This document shows positions 46,838 through 59,093 of a stretch of DNA of 64,000 nucleotides, in pieces. The stretch comes from Psychrobacter proteolyticus. Lineage in GTDB: Bacteria; Pseudomonadota; Gammaproteobacteria; Pseudomonadales; Moraxellaceae. The position numbers and the translations under genes are program-made. The stretch is taken from NCBI RefSeq assembly GCF_003350005.1, contig NZ_QLKS01000003.1:248001-312000 (forward strand), given 5' to 3'. The stretch's first letter is position 1. Each line of letters begins with the position of its first letter. The notes below the pieces were generated by a model, which saw nothing but the letters and a program-made list of their open reading frames with translations, ran no database searches and was not told the origin of the DNA.

Positions 46838-48124
46838 ATGACTAATCAACGCAATGCACAAAACCATACTCACTATGATGTCGTTATTATTGGTGCTGGC
46901 GCTTCAGGGTTGTACTGTGCACTGACTGCCGGACGGCGCGGTCGCCGCGTATTGGTTTTGGATCATGCCAATAAAGCTGGTAAAAAGATTTTGATGTCAG
47001 GTGGTGGTCGCTGCAACTTCACCAATTACTTTGTAGAGCCTGAGCACTTTATTGGTGCCAATCCCCACTTCTGCAAATCAGCACTGAGTCGTTACCCAAG
47101 TTGGGAATTTATCGGCATGGTAGAGTCTCATAAGATTGCCTACCATGAACGCGAACACGGTCAGCTGTTCTGTGATGACTCGGCACAAGATATCTTGTCT
47201 ATGCTCCTAGATGAATGCACGGCTGTAGGCGTACAAGTAAAGCTGAATGCTCAGATTGATCACGTTAAAACTGCTGCTCATGATAACGGTGAGCGCTTTT
47301 ATCTAACGACGAGCAAGAAGCTTGGTAAAAAAGACATTGCTAACGGCACTCAATCTTCGCAAACAGGCTGCTATAGCTGCGAGTCTTTAGTCATCGCCAC
47401 TGGTGGACTATCTATCCCGACCATGGGAGCAAGTGGTATCGGCTATGAGTTGGCACAGCAGTTCGGGCATACTCTTGTGCCTACTGACGCTAGCCTTGTA
47501 CCCTTTACCTTCACTGACAAAACAGGCGAGCTGATCCGTGCTTTGGCTGGTATCAGTCTGCCCGTTATTGCCAGTAATGAGCGTATCTCTTTTAAATTGC
47601 CCGTCCTATTTACCCATCGTGGTCTCTCTGGCCCTGCCATGCTACAGCTCTCCAACTATTGGCAGACTGGGGAAACCATCAGTATCAATCTGTTGCCTGA
47701 AATAGACGTCACTGAGCTTTTACTTGCTCGCAAAAAGTCACATCCGCGCCAGCTTATTCGTACCGTATTGGCAGAAAACACAGATAATGCATTACCCAAG
47801 AAGCTATTAGCAGCACTACAGACGCATCTGTGGGAAGACATCAAAGATACGGAGCTTGCTAATATTAAAGACGAACGTCTCACAGAGCTTGGTATTACCC
47901 TTAATGGCTGGAAGCTCAAACCTTCTGGCACGGAAGGCTACCGTACCGCTGAGGTCACACGCGGCGGCGTCAAAACTGATGAGGTTTCTTCAAAAACGAT
48001 GCAAAGCAATTTACAAGACGGCTTATACTTTATCGGTGAAGTGCTTGATGTGACCGGCTGGCTTGGTGGTTATAATTTTCAGTGGGCATGGGCAAGTGGT
48101 TTTGTGAGTGGTGAGATCGTCTAA
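46838..48124 (+). CDS. RdsA/BaiN-family NAD(P)/FAD-dependent oxidoreductase
   Basis: HI0933-like flavoprotein (YhiN, BaiN and RdsA relatives). The start chosen is the ATG at 46838 (MTNQRNAQNH), giving 428 residues. The frame is open 40 codons upstream but the FAD motif would then be too far in. Motifs: VVIIGAGASGLYCALTAGRRG, KILMSGGGRCNFTNY, and the C-terminal EVLDVTGWLGGYNFQWAWASG. The physiological substrate is unknown in most bacteria. Confidence 0.85.
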   Translation: MTNQRNAQNHTHYDVVIIGAGASGLYCALTAGRRGRRVLVLDHANKAGKKILMSGGGRCNFTNYFVEPEHFIGANPHFCKSALSRYPSWEFIGMVESHKIAYHEREHGQLFCDDSAQDILSMLLDECTAVGVQVKLNAQIDHVKTAAHDNGERFYLTTSKKLGKKDIANGTQSSQTGCYSCESLVIATGGLSIPTMGASGIGYELAQQFGHTLVPTDASLVPFTFTDKTGELIRALAGISLPVIASNERISFKLPVLFTHRGLSGPAMLQLSNYWQTGETISINLLPEIDVTELLLARKKSHPRQLIRTVLAENTDNALPKKLLAALQTHLWEDIKDTELANIKDERLTELGITLNGWKLKPSGTEGYRTAEVTRGGVKTDEVSSKTMQSNLQDGLYFIGEVLDVTGWLGGYNFQWAWASGFVSGEIV

Positions 48125-48289
48125 TCATGGACACTTATAAGTTTTTAACGTTTGCTTAATCGCTGCCGACAGCACTAGGAATGAAATAGTAATAAAAACT
48201 CATACAATCTACTCTTATATTCATAGTAGTATTACTTAACAATAGATTTTCTATTGATAGTAATTCTAATTAGATTAATGAGGTGGCCC

Positions 48290-49255
48290 ATGCGTTCAAT
48301 TAAACACATTCACGGTGAAAAAGAGTCGCACTGGGTAGGTGACGGCTTTTTTGTAAAAACTCTGATCAGTCATTTAGATGACAATCCAGACCTTAATTAT
48401 AGCCATACTGATCCTTTCTTATTATTAGACTATGCCAAGCCAACAACGTTTTCACCCAACCCCGCTTATAAAATGCAGCCACATGGCGTTGGTCAACACC
48501 CACATAAAGGTTTTGAAACTGTCACCATTGCTTATGCAGGTGAGATTAGTCATGTAGATTCGACAGGTGGGCGCGGTGATATTTTAGAAGGTGATGTACA
48601 GTGGATGACTGCTGGACGCGGCATTCTGCACGAAGAGTTCCACTCTGAAGCATTCGGTCAGCGTGGTGGCATATTTAGTATGGTACAGTTATGGGTCAAC
48701 CTGCCAAGTACCCACAAGTTGACCCAACCCAAATATCAATCTATCAAACGTGCTGATATGCCTATCGTTGATCTGATAGACAATGGCGACGAGCAAACTG
48801 TCATCGGTCAAGCTGCCATCATTGCAGGTAACTGGCACGGAATAACGGGCGCAGCAACGACATTTACCCCGATCAATCTCTGGGATATTGAGCTACATAC
48901 AGCAGGTACAACCTCGCTACAAGTACCGAAAACGCATAACACCCTACTGCTGATACAAGAAGGTCAGATATTGATCAATGGTACGTTAGTCAATGCAGGT
49001 AATTTAATTCAGTTTTCAGCCCCTATCCAAGCTCATGTAGATACTCAGACTGCACATCCATCCTTACCTGCTACCGATACTATTGAATTAACCTGCCCTG
49101 CAACTACCACTGAGGATACTCCTATCAAACTGCTACTGCTAAGCGGCGAGCCAATCGGAGAACCAGTCGCAGGTCACGGTCCTTTTGTCATGAACACCCA
49201 AGAAGAACTGCGTCAAACCTTCCGTGATTATCAAACAGGCAACTTCGGCAAATAA
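48290..49255 (+). CDS. Pirin family protein
   Basis: Bicupin of 321 residues. The ATG at 48290 is chosen because GAGG stands six bases before it. The metal-binding histidines are in HPHKGFETVT, and the next motif is GRGILHEEFHSE. The second cupin ends with GEPIGEPVAGHGPFVMN, the usual pirin C-terminus. Some pirins are quercetinases or redox sensors; the role here is unknown. It converges on an Old Yellow Enzyme gene. Confidence 0.9.
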   Translation: MRSIKHIHGEKESHWVGDGFFVKTLISHLDDNPDLNYSHTDPFLLLDYAKPTTFSPNPAYKMQPHGVGQHPHKGFETVTIAYAGEISHVDSTGGRGDILEGDVQWMTAGRGILHEEFHSEAFGQRGGIFSMVQLWVNLPSTHKLTQPKYQSIKRADMPIVDLIDNGDEQTVIGQAAIIAGNWHGITGAATTFTPINLWDIELHTAGTTSLQVPKTHNTLLLIQEGQILINGTLVNAGNLIQFSAPIQAHVDTQTAHPSLPATDTIELTCPATTTEDTPIKLLLLSGEPIGEPVAGHGPFVMNTQEELRQTFRDYQTGNFGK

Positions 49256-49270
49256 TCAAAATCTCTGCAT

Positions 49271-49312
49271 AAAAAAAAGCCGCTCAACTATTGATAGTTA
49301 AGCGGCTTTTTT
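49271..49312. terminator. Bidirectional terminator between pirin and the OYE gene
   Basis: GCCGCT-C-AACTAT / ATAGTT-A-AGCGGC stem (49279-49306), eight A on the left and six T on the right. Confidence 0.92.
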
Positions 49313-49343
49313 ATGTTGCGTTATTTAGTTAAAAATCTAACTA

Positions 49344-50447
49344 TTACGCTTGGTCTAAAAATGGATAGTCGGTATAACCTTCAGCACCGCCACCATAGAA
49401 AGATTCTGGATGCTGCTCATTAAGAGGCGCGCCTTTTTGGATACGCTCAGCCAAATCAGGGTTGGCGATATAGTCACGGCCAAAGGCGACTGCATCGATA
49501 TAACCCGCTTTTACATTTTGCTCTGCTTTTTCGGCAGTGTAACCACCAGCTGCGATAATCATTTGATCAAAAGCAGCACGCACACGCTTACGGAAGTCTT
49601 CGCTATACGGCGTACCACCTGCCCAATCTGGCTCTGACAGATGCAGATACATGATTCCGCGTTTGTTGATCTGCTCAATCATCCAGATATTTTCGTCTTC
49701 GTTATATCCAGCTTCTACGTTGTTGAACGTACCAAGTGGTGAAATACGAATACCGACATGATCTTCATCCCAAGCGTCTACGCACGCATCGATAACATCA
49801 AGCGTCAAGCGCGCACGGTTTTCGCGGCTACCGCCGTATTCATCATCACGCTGGTTGGTTTGCTCAACCCAAAACTGATGCAATAAATAACCATGGGCAC
49901 CATGGATTTCTACACCGTCAAAACCCGCTTCTTTAGCGTTCTTAGTTGCTTGACCAAAGTCAGCGATAACTTGTTTGATTTCTTCAAGCGTGGCTGGACG
50001 TGGCGGCGTTGCATCTACACGAATGGCTTGGTTGTCGCTATCACGTAACGAGGTACGTACACCAACATCAACGTTAGAAGCAGAGATGGGCGCTTTGCCG
50101 TCTGGCTGTACGCTCTCATGAGAGACTAGGCCCGTGTGCCATAGCTGTACGACGATTTTGCCGCCTTTAGCATGGACGTTATCTACGATGGTTTTCCACG
50201 CAGTAATTTGGTCTTTGGTATGAACGCCTGGCGCGCCAGCATAGCCTTTCGCTTGGAAAGATACTTGCGTTGCCTCAGTGATTACCAAGCCAGAACCTGC
50301 GCGCTGTGAATAATATTCGCTTGCCAGTGCTGTTGGTACATCGCTTGGCTCAACCGAACGCAGACGCGTCAACGGTGCCATAATAATGCGGTTTTTTAGG
50401 GTTTGGGTACCCATCTTGACGGTTTCAAATAAATTATCGTGTGCCAT
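49344..50447 (-). CDS. nemA: Old Yellow Enzyme alkene reductase, NemA type
   Basis: FMN oxidoreductase that reduces activated alkenes and nitro compounds. Length is 367 residues. MAPLTRLRS near residue 23, the [10 protein letters not shown] stretch, VVQLWHTG, the catalytic pair with [12 protein letters not shown], and GSRENRARL are typical. The glycine-rich FMN-phosphate site is [15 protein letters not shown]. Close to N-ethylmaleimide reductase in pattern, but xenobiotic or quinone substrates are equally possible. Confidence 0.9.
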   Translation of the reverse strand: MAHDNLFETVKMGTQTLKNRIIMAPLTRLRSVEPSDVPTALASEYYSQRAGSGLVITEATQVSFQAKGYAGAPGVHTKDQITAWKTIVDNVHAKGGKIVVQLWHTGLVSHESVQPDGKAPISASNVDVGVRTSLRDSDNQAIRVDATPPRPATLEEIKQVIADFGQATKNAKEAGFDGVEIHGAHGYLLHQFWVEQTNQRDDEYGGSRENRARLTLDVIDACVDAWDEDHVGIRISPLGTFNNVEAGYNEDENIWMIEQINKRGIMYLHLSEPDWAGGTPYSEDFRKRVRAAFDQMIIAAGGYTAEKAEQNVKAGYIDAVAFGRDYIANPDLAERIQKGAPLNEQHPESFYGGGAEGYTDYPFLDQA

Positions 50448-50691
50448 AAAAAGCCCTGTTTATTGTTTCAAACCTTACTATCAGGTTTACTATTATTGGT
50501 TATAAATAGCACTTATATTAGTAGGTAGCACTTAGCTGTCGTTCTATAATTTACTAAATACGCTACTCATAAGCCAAGTTCTTTATAAGGGGCAGACGCC
50601 ATTATTCCAAGCGATATTTACAAACAGAAACACCAATATTTAGATATTCGAATATTTGTAATTAGAGGCTACGAAGACAGTTTACCAAAGC

Positions 50692-51621
50692 TTAAACTCT
50701 CGTCGCCCGCGTGGAATTCTTTGGTTGTAGCATTTTTTTGACAGACAGCTCTAGTGACAGATACGTACCAAACAATATCACCACTGAACCGATGATGGCT
50801 TGGATATTTAGGGCTTCACCAAGTAGTAGATACCCTAAAATAATGGCAAAAATCGGAATGACTAAAGTAATACTAGTGGCGCGCGTCGGGCCAATATTTT
50901 TAATCAGCTGGTTCATAAAGATAAGCGCAATGGCGGTCGAAAATACCCCGATACAGATCACTGATACCCACGCCTTTATGCTGATATCTTTGCCATAAGG
51001 GAACTCATTAAAAGCCACAGGCAGCATAATAATACTACCTATAATGAGTGAGCCTGCGGTGATAGCGACTGGCGATACTTCGTACAGATAGTTCTTGGTG
51101 ATATTGGCCCCAAGCGCATAACCCACACAGGCCAGTAGCGCGTAACCCATTGGTAGTAGCCCTTCGACCAACCCTTTGCCTGGCTCGCCGCCTCCAAACA
51201 AGCTTTCGCTCATCAGTATGATCACTCCGATCACTCCGATGACCAAACCAAGTGCTTGTTTTTTCGATAGCCTATCTTTAAAGAAGACTCTTGCGATAAA
51301 ACCACTCATCATTGGCACAGAGGCATTTAGTACGGCTAGCACGCCTGCGTTCACTGACTGCGCGGAAAATGAGAACAACACAAAAGGCAGCGCTGCTGAA
51401 AACAAGCCGACGAGCGCTAGCATTTTCCAATGCTCCTTGATGCCTACTCTGTTTTTCTTATTGAGCAATACAAACACCAACATGACCAATCCGGCGAATA
51501 TCACACGCAAACTGGCGAATGCCAATGAGCCAAACTCAGGCACGCCAATACGATAAAAAACGAAGGAGAGTGACCACATAAAAGAGAGCGTCACAAAGAT
51601 GATGAGGTCACGGTTGGTCAT
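50692..51621 (-). CDS. DMT-superfamily EamA transporter
   Basis: Ten-helix membrane transporter of 309 residues with two EamA repeats. The first repeat opens with LSFMWSLSFVFYRIGVPEFG and the second includes ISIKAWVSVICIGVFSTAIALIFMNQLI. These export amino acids or small metabolites; the substrate is unknown. It is followed by no clear terminator. Upstream, an inverted repeat TTATCAT / ATGATAA at 51697-51727 may be an operator. Confidence 0.85.
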   Translation of the reverse strand: MTNRDLIIFVTLSFMWSLSFVFYRIGVPEFGSLAFASLRVIFAGLVMLVFVLLNKKNRVGIKEHWKMLALVGLFSAALPFVLFSFSAQSVNAGVLAVLNASVPMMSGFIARVFFKDRLSKKQALGLVIGVIGVIILMSESLFGGGEPGKGLVEGLLPMGYALLACVGYALGANITKNYLYEVSPVAITAGSLIIGSIIMLPVAFNEFPYGKDISIKAWVSVICIGVFSTAIALIFMNQLIKNIGPTRATSITLVIPIFAIILGYLLLGEALNIQAIIGSVVILFGTYLSLELSVKKMLQPKNSTRATRV

Positions 51622-51767
51622 TGGGTAATCCTATTAAGCGCTTAGACTGCGTTTACCAACTCGTGTCGGTCATAAGCGTCTGATGCGTTGTAAAAATTAT
51701 CATGTGATTAAAAACTCATGATGATAACTTTTTAATTGTTTGATGGGTATAATATCTTCTGTATTTA

Positions 51768-52033
51768 TGACGGGGTATTATCTACTCAGTAGCCTTGTTC
51801 AATATAAAGTCGATAGCTTTATCGCTGCGCTTTGATAAAGTGGTGAAAATTGACTTGAAGGCTGCTTATTTGGCGGTGTGACTAATGGTATAGGTCTCGT
51901 CAAAGGGATCGAAAATATTGACGTGCAAGATGATTTGTTGATTTTTAGAAGCGCTGTCTTCAATTCGTATATTTTTATTATGGGACTTGCCAAGCGTAAT
52001 ATTTCGACTATTTTAAAAGAAGATTTTGATTAG
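51768..52033 (+). pseudogene. Possible frameshifted gene remnant
   Basis: Two adjacent frames look protein-like but neither has a start or is complete. The first (from about 51768 to the stop near 51867) reads IIYSVALFNIKSIALSLRF. The second (51854-52033) reads GVTNGIGLVKGIENIDVQ and ends AKRNISTILKEDFD before a TAG. A one-base slip near 51865 would join them. The family is not recognised. It stands beside the DUF4209 gene in an AT-rich pocket. Chance open frames are the alternative. Confidence 0.3.
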
Positions 52034-52118
52034 GTTGTTTAGTTTCCATAAAATTTGGTCAGATAAAAACGCTCTTGAGAGACGCTTTTATCTAACTAAT
52101 TCTTATAGCGATAACTTA

Positions 52119-53861
52119 TTAGGTATCTGTAACACTTACCTGTGCCAAGCAAAGAATTACATGCATAATTCTATCTGCTACTGAATAACTAAACGCATTT
52201 GATGGACTTATTCCGTGACATATATTATTTCTGACATTCCAACCTCTCTGTTCAGTAAGTAATATCCTAAAGTAAAATGTTAAATCAATACCAAAACACT
52301 CTTCGACTTTCTCGTCTCTAAGCAGATCATCGAAGGTTCTTAGCTGTAGTCCACCTTGCCTATTTCTTCTTAAAGTTGCCCCTCCTGCTAATTCAACTAA
52401 CGACCGAATAGCAGCTTCTGTTTGAGGTACTAATATATGTATTGCTGAGATATAATCTTGGTTCAAATATGCCTGTAAACCAGCATTAATAATATCTTTC
52501 TTTGTTTCTTCAAATATGGGCGACTTAAATACAAAGTCGGTTAGATCTTGCACCTTTATGTTATAAACGTCTAAAGCCTTTTTTAACGAATGTCTAAGAA
52601 AAAAAGCGTTAGTATTTAAATTGCTGGAAAGTTGGTGAATTATACGCCCCTCTAAGTCTTCTTCAACACTACCAATAGTGGCGAGAGGTCTTCCTTTATG
52701 ATCTTGAAGCGTCTTAGTAAATAAGTTTGTCAGCGGATAGTTTTCTGCTAACTCTAAAACTTGTTGCTCTACTTGATCTTTCTTTGGTATAAACTGTGCT
52801 CCAATTCTTATGAGCGTATTTTCTAGACCACCCTTTGTCATTGAGTCAAGATAAGAATCTAGCTGCTCTTTTGGTATTTCTACGCTATGAGAGAACATCT
52901 GCATACTATCTACAACACCTGGACCTACCTCTGTTATTTTTTTCGTTACACGCTCTGCATCATCTTTCATATTGAAACTGATATATATATCGTGTATGTG
53001 CTGTAACCATGAAGAAGCCTGTATAGGTGCCAATCCATTACATGAACTCTCAAAATTTTTACCAACTATATTGATGATTCGAATGACCTCTGCATTTTGT
53101 TGTTTGCTTCGATAATAAGTTGCTAAACGAATACCAACTGCTTCACATATCCATGGAGATTGAAGCTTAGAAACTCGGAGCAAACGGGTCTCAAGATTAC
53201 TTACTAATTTTTTCTGTTGTACTTCAGATAAATATTTGCTCTTATTCAAAACGAAAAGGTCAAAACAAAAACCCCATAGCCCTGCTTTATTATCCTCTGC
53301 TATACGATCCTCTAAGTTAATGGCACTCTCAATGCAGCTATTTATTAAGTTATGATTATTTAAGCCAGTTGCTACCTTATATGCTCTTGTAATTTTTTTA
53401 ATAGCTTCATTTGGGTGTTTATAAAGGCTTTTATTTGTTATATCAAGAAGCGCGTTCACATATTCAACAGCAATAGTATAGTCAGGATTTTTATCAACAG
53501 TAGCTTTAGATAGATCCCATATGAGACCACAGTAACGCGCTTTTAATATAGGGTTAGGAGTAGTTTTCGATCTACTTATCCAGTACTCCATGATCTCTTC
53601 CGTAACAGAGAAAATACTAGGACTCTCATAAGCTTTACCATCATCACCCATCCATACCATCATAGGACCGAAGTATGTACCCCAACCACTCTGTTTATGT
53701 TGATAATCCTCGCAAAATCCAAATGCAATTCTCTCTGCAATAGCTTCTAAGCTCTGATCCTCATGTGTGACTTTATTGATCTTAATTGAAATAGAAGACT
53801 CATTAGTTTTTTCGTTTGATTGTTCTAACTCACTCATTAGTTGGGCTAGTTCAATATTCAT
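52119..53861 (-). CDS. DUF4209-type protein with HEPN-like R-x4-H motif
   Basis: Soluble, helical protein of 580 residues. The last 130 residues resemble DUF4209: a helix with ILVPQTEAAIRSLVELAGG, then FDDLLRDEKVEECFGIDLTFYFRILL, and the motif RNNICHG near residues 544-550, which has the R-x4-H spacing of HEPN RNases. The first 400 residues are alpha-helical and repeat-like with no named domain. The ATG at 53861 is preferred over the adjacent one at 53864 because GGAGAG is then well spaced. It is low in GC and stands alone on its strand. DUF4209 proteins occur in defence-gene neighbourhoods, but a defence role here is inference. Confidence 0.75.
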   Translation of the reverse strand: MNIELAQLMSELEQSNEKTNESSISIKINKVTHEDQSLEAIAERIAFGFCEDYQHKQSGWGTYFGPMMVWMGDDGKAYESPSIFSVTEEIMEYWISRSKTTPNPILKARYCGLIWDLSKATVDKNPDYTIAVEYVNALLDITNKSLYKHPNEAIKKITRAYKVATGLNNHNLINSCIESAINLEDRIAEDNKAGLWGFCFDLFVLNKSKYLSEVQQKKLVSNLETRLLRVSKLQSPWICEAVGIRLATYYRSKQQNAEVIRIINIVGKNFESSCNGLAPIQASSWLQHIHDIYISFNMKDDAERVTKKITEVGPGVVDSMQMFSHSVEIPKEQLDSYLDSMTKGGLENTLIRIGAQFIPKKDQVEQQVLELAENYPLTNLFTKTLQDHKGRPLATIGSVEEDLEGRIIHQLSSNLNTNAFFLRHSLKKALDVYNIKVQDLTDFVFKSPIFEETKKDIINAGLQAYLNQDYISAIHILVPQTEAAIRSLVELAGGATLRRNRQGGLQLRTFDDLLRDEKVEECFGIDLTFYFRILLTEQRGWNVRNNICHGISPSNAFSYSVADRIMHVILCLAQVSVTDT

Positions 53862-53864
53862 CAT

Positions 53865-54325
53865 ATCTCTCCATTAAAAATATAGAACGTTTTGCTCAGC
53901 GAGTAGACCCATAATCCAGTTATTTTTATATCTCTTTTTACCTAAAGAATCTGCAAATTGGGTAGGCGCTTCACCCTTACTCTTCCTAGAAACTAGGAGG
54001 TTTTACGAATTTTTTTGTTGCTACATACACTATTTATTTGCCTCACAATCCTAATAATAGCAGAAGACTAGGAAGGAATATTTTATTTATTCGGCTTTAG
54101 TAGAGTTTTTTTATTAGAAATAATCTACTATTCAAATTAAATAGAGTTCCAGTAAATTACGTATCTGATAACCCACTTTACTCAAAATTCAATCACGAAT
54201 ATTAACCTTAATACCCTATAACTACTTAGCACACACCTATTGAATTACAAACCAGCATCGGTAAGAATGATGCTACCTATTTATAAAACCTACTCACAAA
54301 CCTAGTTTATTAACGAGTCAAATAC
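53865..54325. other. AT-rich gap between the DUF4209 gene and lplA
   Basis: About 460 bases. On the minus strand a short peptide (about 53874-54002) ends KKRYKNNWIMGLLAEQNVLYF and a stop, with no start codon; it may be a remnant. A stem CTTCCTAG / CTAGGAGG sits at about 53982-54000. No intact gene is seen. Confidence 0.4.
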
Positions 54326-55330
54326 ATGAAACTGCGCATCCTAAAATCTGCTGTGACCAATCCTTGGTTTAATCTTGCCACCGAAGATTGGATATTTAAT
54401 ACACTGAATCCCGACTCGCATACTCTATTTTTATGGCGAAACTCTGAGACCGTGGTTATTGGACGCTCGCAAAATCCATGGGTAGAGTGCAAAACCGATA
54501 AGATGGAAGCGGACGATGTATTTTTAGCGCGGCGTCAGAGTGGCGGCGGCGCTGTGTTCCATGACTTAGGTAATACCAACTTTACTTTTCTATCGCCCAG
54601 TGATGCTTACGATCAAGAAGCAAACTTCACCGTCATCATCAATGCGCTTAAGAAACTCGGCATAGACGCCACACTGTCTGGTCGTAACGATATGCAGGTC
54701 GGCGACCGAAAAATATCGGGCAGCGCATTTAGACATGCCGCCGATCGCAGCTTTCATCATGGCACATTGCTGGTCAATGCCAACATGCAAAAGCTTGGCG
54801 ACTATCTAAACCCGCATCCATTAAAGCTTAAAGCGAAAGGCATCAAATCTGTGCGCGCTCGCGTGGCAAACTTGGTAGATTTTAATGAGACTATCAATCA
54901 CGAGACCCTGTCTGATGCGATTATCGAAGCCTTCTGTGAATATCATGGAGAGAGTGCACAGGTCGAGCAATTAGATGAAGCCAGTCTTGCTAAGCAGCCC
55001 ACGCTAAACGCTTACTATCAGCAGATGGCAGACTGGGATTGGCGCTTTGGTAAAACGCCTGAGTTCACCCATCATATCGAGACGCGATTTGATTGGGGCA
55101 TGATGGATGTGCATATGGATGTGAAGCAGGCAATGATTACCGAAGTTGTCATCTTCTCTGATGCACTAAATGTTGAGCTTATTGACCTACTTAAAAAGAC
55201 ATTGACTGGCGTTAAATATAATAAGCCTGAGATTAAAAACAAGCTCGATGACCTAACAAAAGCGCAACCTGAGTTGGCAGCGCAAATTAGTGATTTTGAG
55301 CAGTGGTTAGTTGGCGAGATGAAATGGTAG
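54326..55330 (+). CDS. lplA: Lipoate-protein ligase A
   Basis: Attaches free lipoate to the E2 and GcvH proteins via lipoyl-AMP. Its 334 residues contain both the large catalytic domain and the small C-terminal domain. LWRNSETVVIGRSQNPW near residue 34, RRQSGGGAVFHDLGNTNFTF near 70 and the lysine region DRKISGSAFRHAADRSFHHGTLL near 130 are diagnostic. It is flanked by accessory DNA on both sides, which is unusual for a housekeeping gene. Confidence 0.95.
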   Translation: MKLRILKSAVTNPWFNLATEDWIFNTLNPDSHTLFLWRNSETVVIGRSQNPWVECKTDKMEADDVFLARRQSGGGAVFHDLGNTNFTFLSPSDAYDQEANFTVIINALKKLGIDATLSGRNDMQVGDRKISGSAFRHAADRSFHHGTLLVNANMQKLGDYLNPHPLKLKAKGIKSVRARVANLVDFNETINHETLSDAIIEAFCEYHGESAQVEQLDEASLAKQPTLNAYYQQMADWDWRFGKTPEFTHHIETRFDWGMMDVHMDVKQAMITEVVIFSDALNVELIDLLKKTLTGVKYNKPEIKNKLDDLTKAQPELAAQISDFEQWLVGEMKW

Positions 55331-55409
55331 ATTGTAGAGTTGATGGTTCACAATCCTTATAAAATATATATTTATATTTACTTATAACAGCCTATTAAGG
55401 TGACTGACA

Positions 55410-56231
55410 ATGTCGGACAATCAAGATTCTATAGATAATGAGCTGAAAATAAAAATACCTAAAAGAGCTAAGTTTATTGCTATAGGATGGCTTTTTACCT
55501 GCGGAGTCATTTTTTTATTTTGGCTAAACTGCTCTCCTGATAATACAGCACGTTCATTATCTCTTGGCGACATTGGTGCATTTTTGTCAGGAATATTTTC
55601 TATTTTAGCGTTTTATGGGTTTATAGAGGCTTACCTAATTCAAAGTAAGGAGCTTAGACTACAGCGATTTGAGCTAAAAGAATCTATCAAAGCTCAGCAA
55701 GGTTCTGAAAAAGCTCTTAAAGAGCAATCAGAGGCTCTAAATGCTCAGTTGGAAATCACTGCGAAACAATTTGATATATATTTAAAAGATATTGAGCTGA
55801 AGCGCCCTATCTTCTCTATTTATGAAGGATCAGACTATCATCCTTCTAGTAACAATTTGAGCATGATTATCATGAATTTGGGTGGAGAATGTATACTGAC
55901 AAATGTTAGTGAAAAGAAAGTTACTGGAATACGGTTAAGTATTGATACCAAAGTTCATATTATAAGGAGAGTCAGCTTTAACAATATGATGAGTAATAAA
56001 AGTTCGCCTGAGTATTCAGACCTATCCAAGTTTGATATTTCTTTTTTTTGTCATGAAGAAGATTCAAATCCAAATATAGAGATAGATAACCTATATAAGA
56101 ATTTAGAATTAATATTTCATTACAGTTATTCTGGAACATCTGGAAAATCACTATACAAACTTAATAAAACAGATAACTATATTGACGGTAAGGCAGAGTT
56201 AGAACTAGAGTTTCTTAGTCATATAGTTTGA
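55410..56231 (+). CDS. Membrane-anchored coiled-coil protein of unknown function
   Basis: A 273-residue protein with two N-terminal transmembrane helices (about residues 21-40 and 52-72; GDIGAFLSGIFSILAFYGF lies between and in the second). A coiled-coil stretch rich in Gln, Glu and Lys follows at about 78-125. A beta-rich cytoplasmic domain makes up the rest. This layout resembles membrane proteins often found in mobile and defence-linked regions, such as putative phage abortive-infection proteins, but no catalytic motif is seen. AAGGTGA stands before the ATG. It is AT-rich and not part of an operon. Confidence 0.65.
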   Translation: MSDNQDSIDNELKIKIPKRAKFIAIGWLFTCGVIFLFWLNCSPDNTARSLSLGDIGAFLSGIFSILAFYGFIEAYLIQSKELRLQRFELKESIKAQQGSEKALKEQSEALNAQLEITAKQFDIYLKDIELKRPIFSIYEGSDYHPSSNNLSMIIMNLGGECILTNVSEKKVTGIRLSIDTKVHIIRRVSFNNMMSNKSSPEYSDLSKFDISFFCHEEDSNPNIEIDNLYKNLELIFHYSYSGTSGKSLYKLNKTDNYIDGKAELELEFLSHIV

Positions 56232-56554
56232 AGTTTTCAGTAAACGTAGTTTTAAAAATACTATATTAGGTATTTTTAGATGAGTATAAACCATTATATT
56301 TTACCAATCATGAACTATATCCAAACCCACTAATATATGTAAGAAAATAGAATTCACTGCCTACCCTGATGGACGTGATACCTTGTTGCAAATGATAGTA
56401 TCACTGAATCTACCTAAGGAAACTACCAAGGCAATAGTAAAAAGCCACTGGACAAAATAGACCGCACGCCATTAGTAAAACAGATATGAGCAGATGGCAG
56501 GAAACTGCTCTCCTACCATCTATTAAATTTATACTAACTTATAAACTCAAAACT
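56232..56554. other. Gap with possible coding remnant
   Basis: About 320 bases. A plus-strand frame from about 56316 to 56460 without a start codon reads KIEFTAYPDGRDTLLQMIV and ends VKSHWTK before a TAG. It may be the tail of a lost gene. Nothing else is supported. Confidence 0.3.

Positions 56555-59093
<2,539 letters not shown>

Noticed and set aside
53982-54020. CTTCCTAG / CTAGGAGG stem read as an intrinsic terminator
   Set aside because: The T-run begins about eight bases after the stem, too far for intrinsic termination, and no gene ends there on the plus strand.
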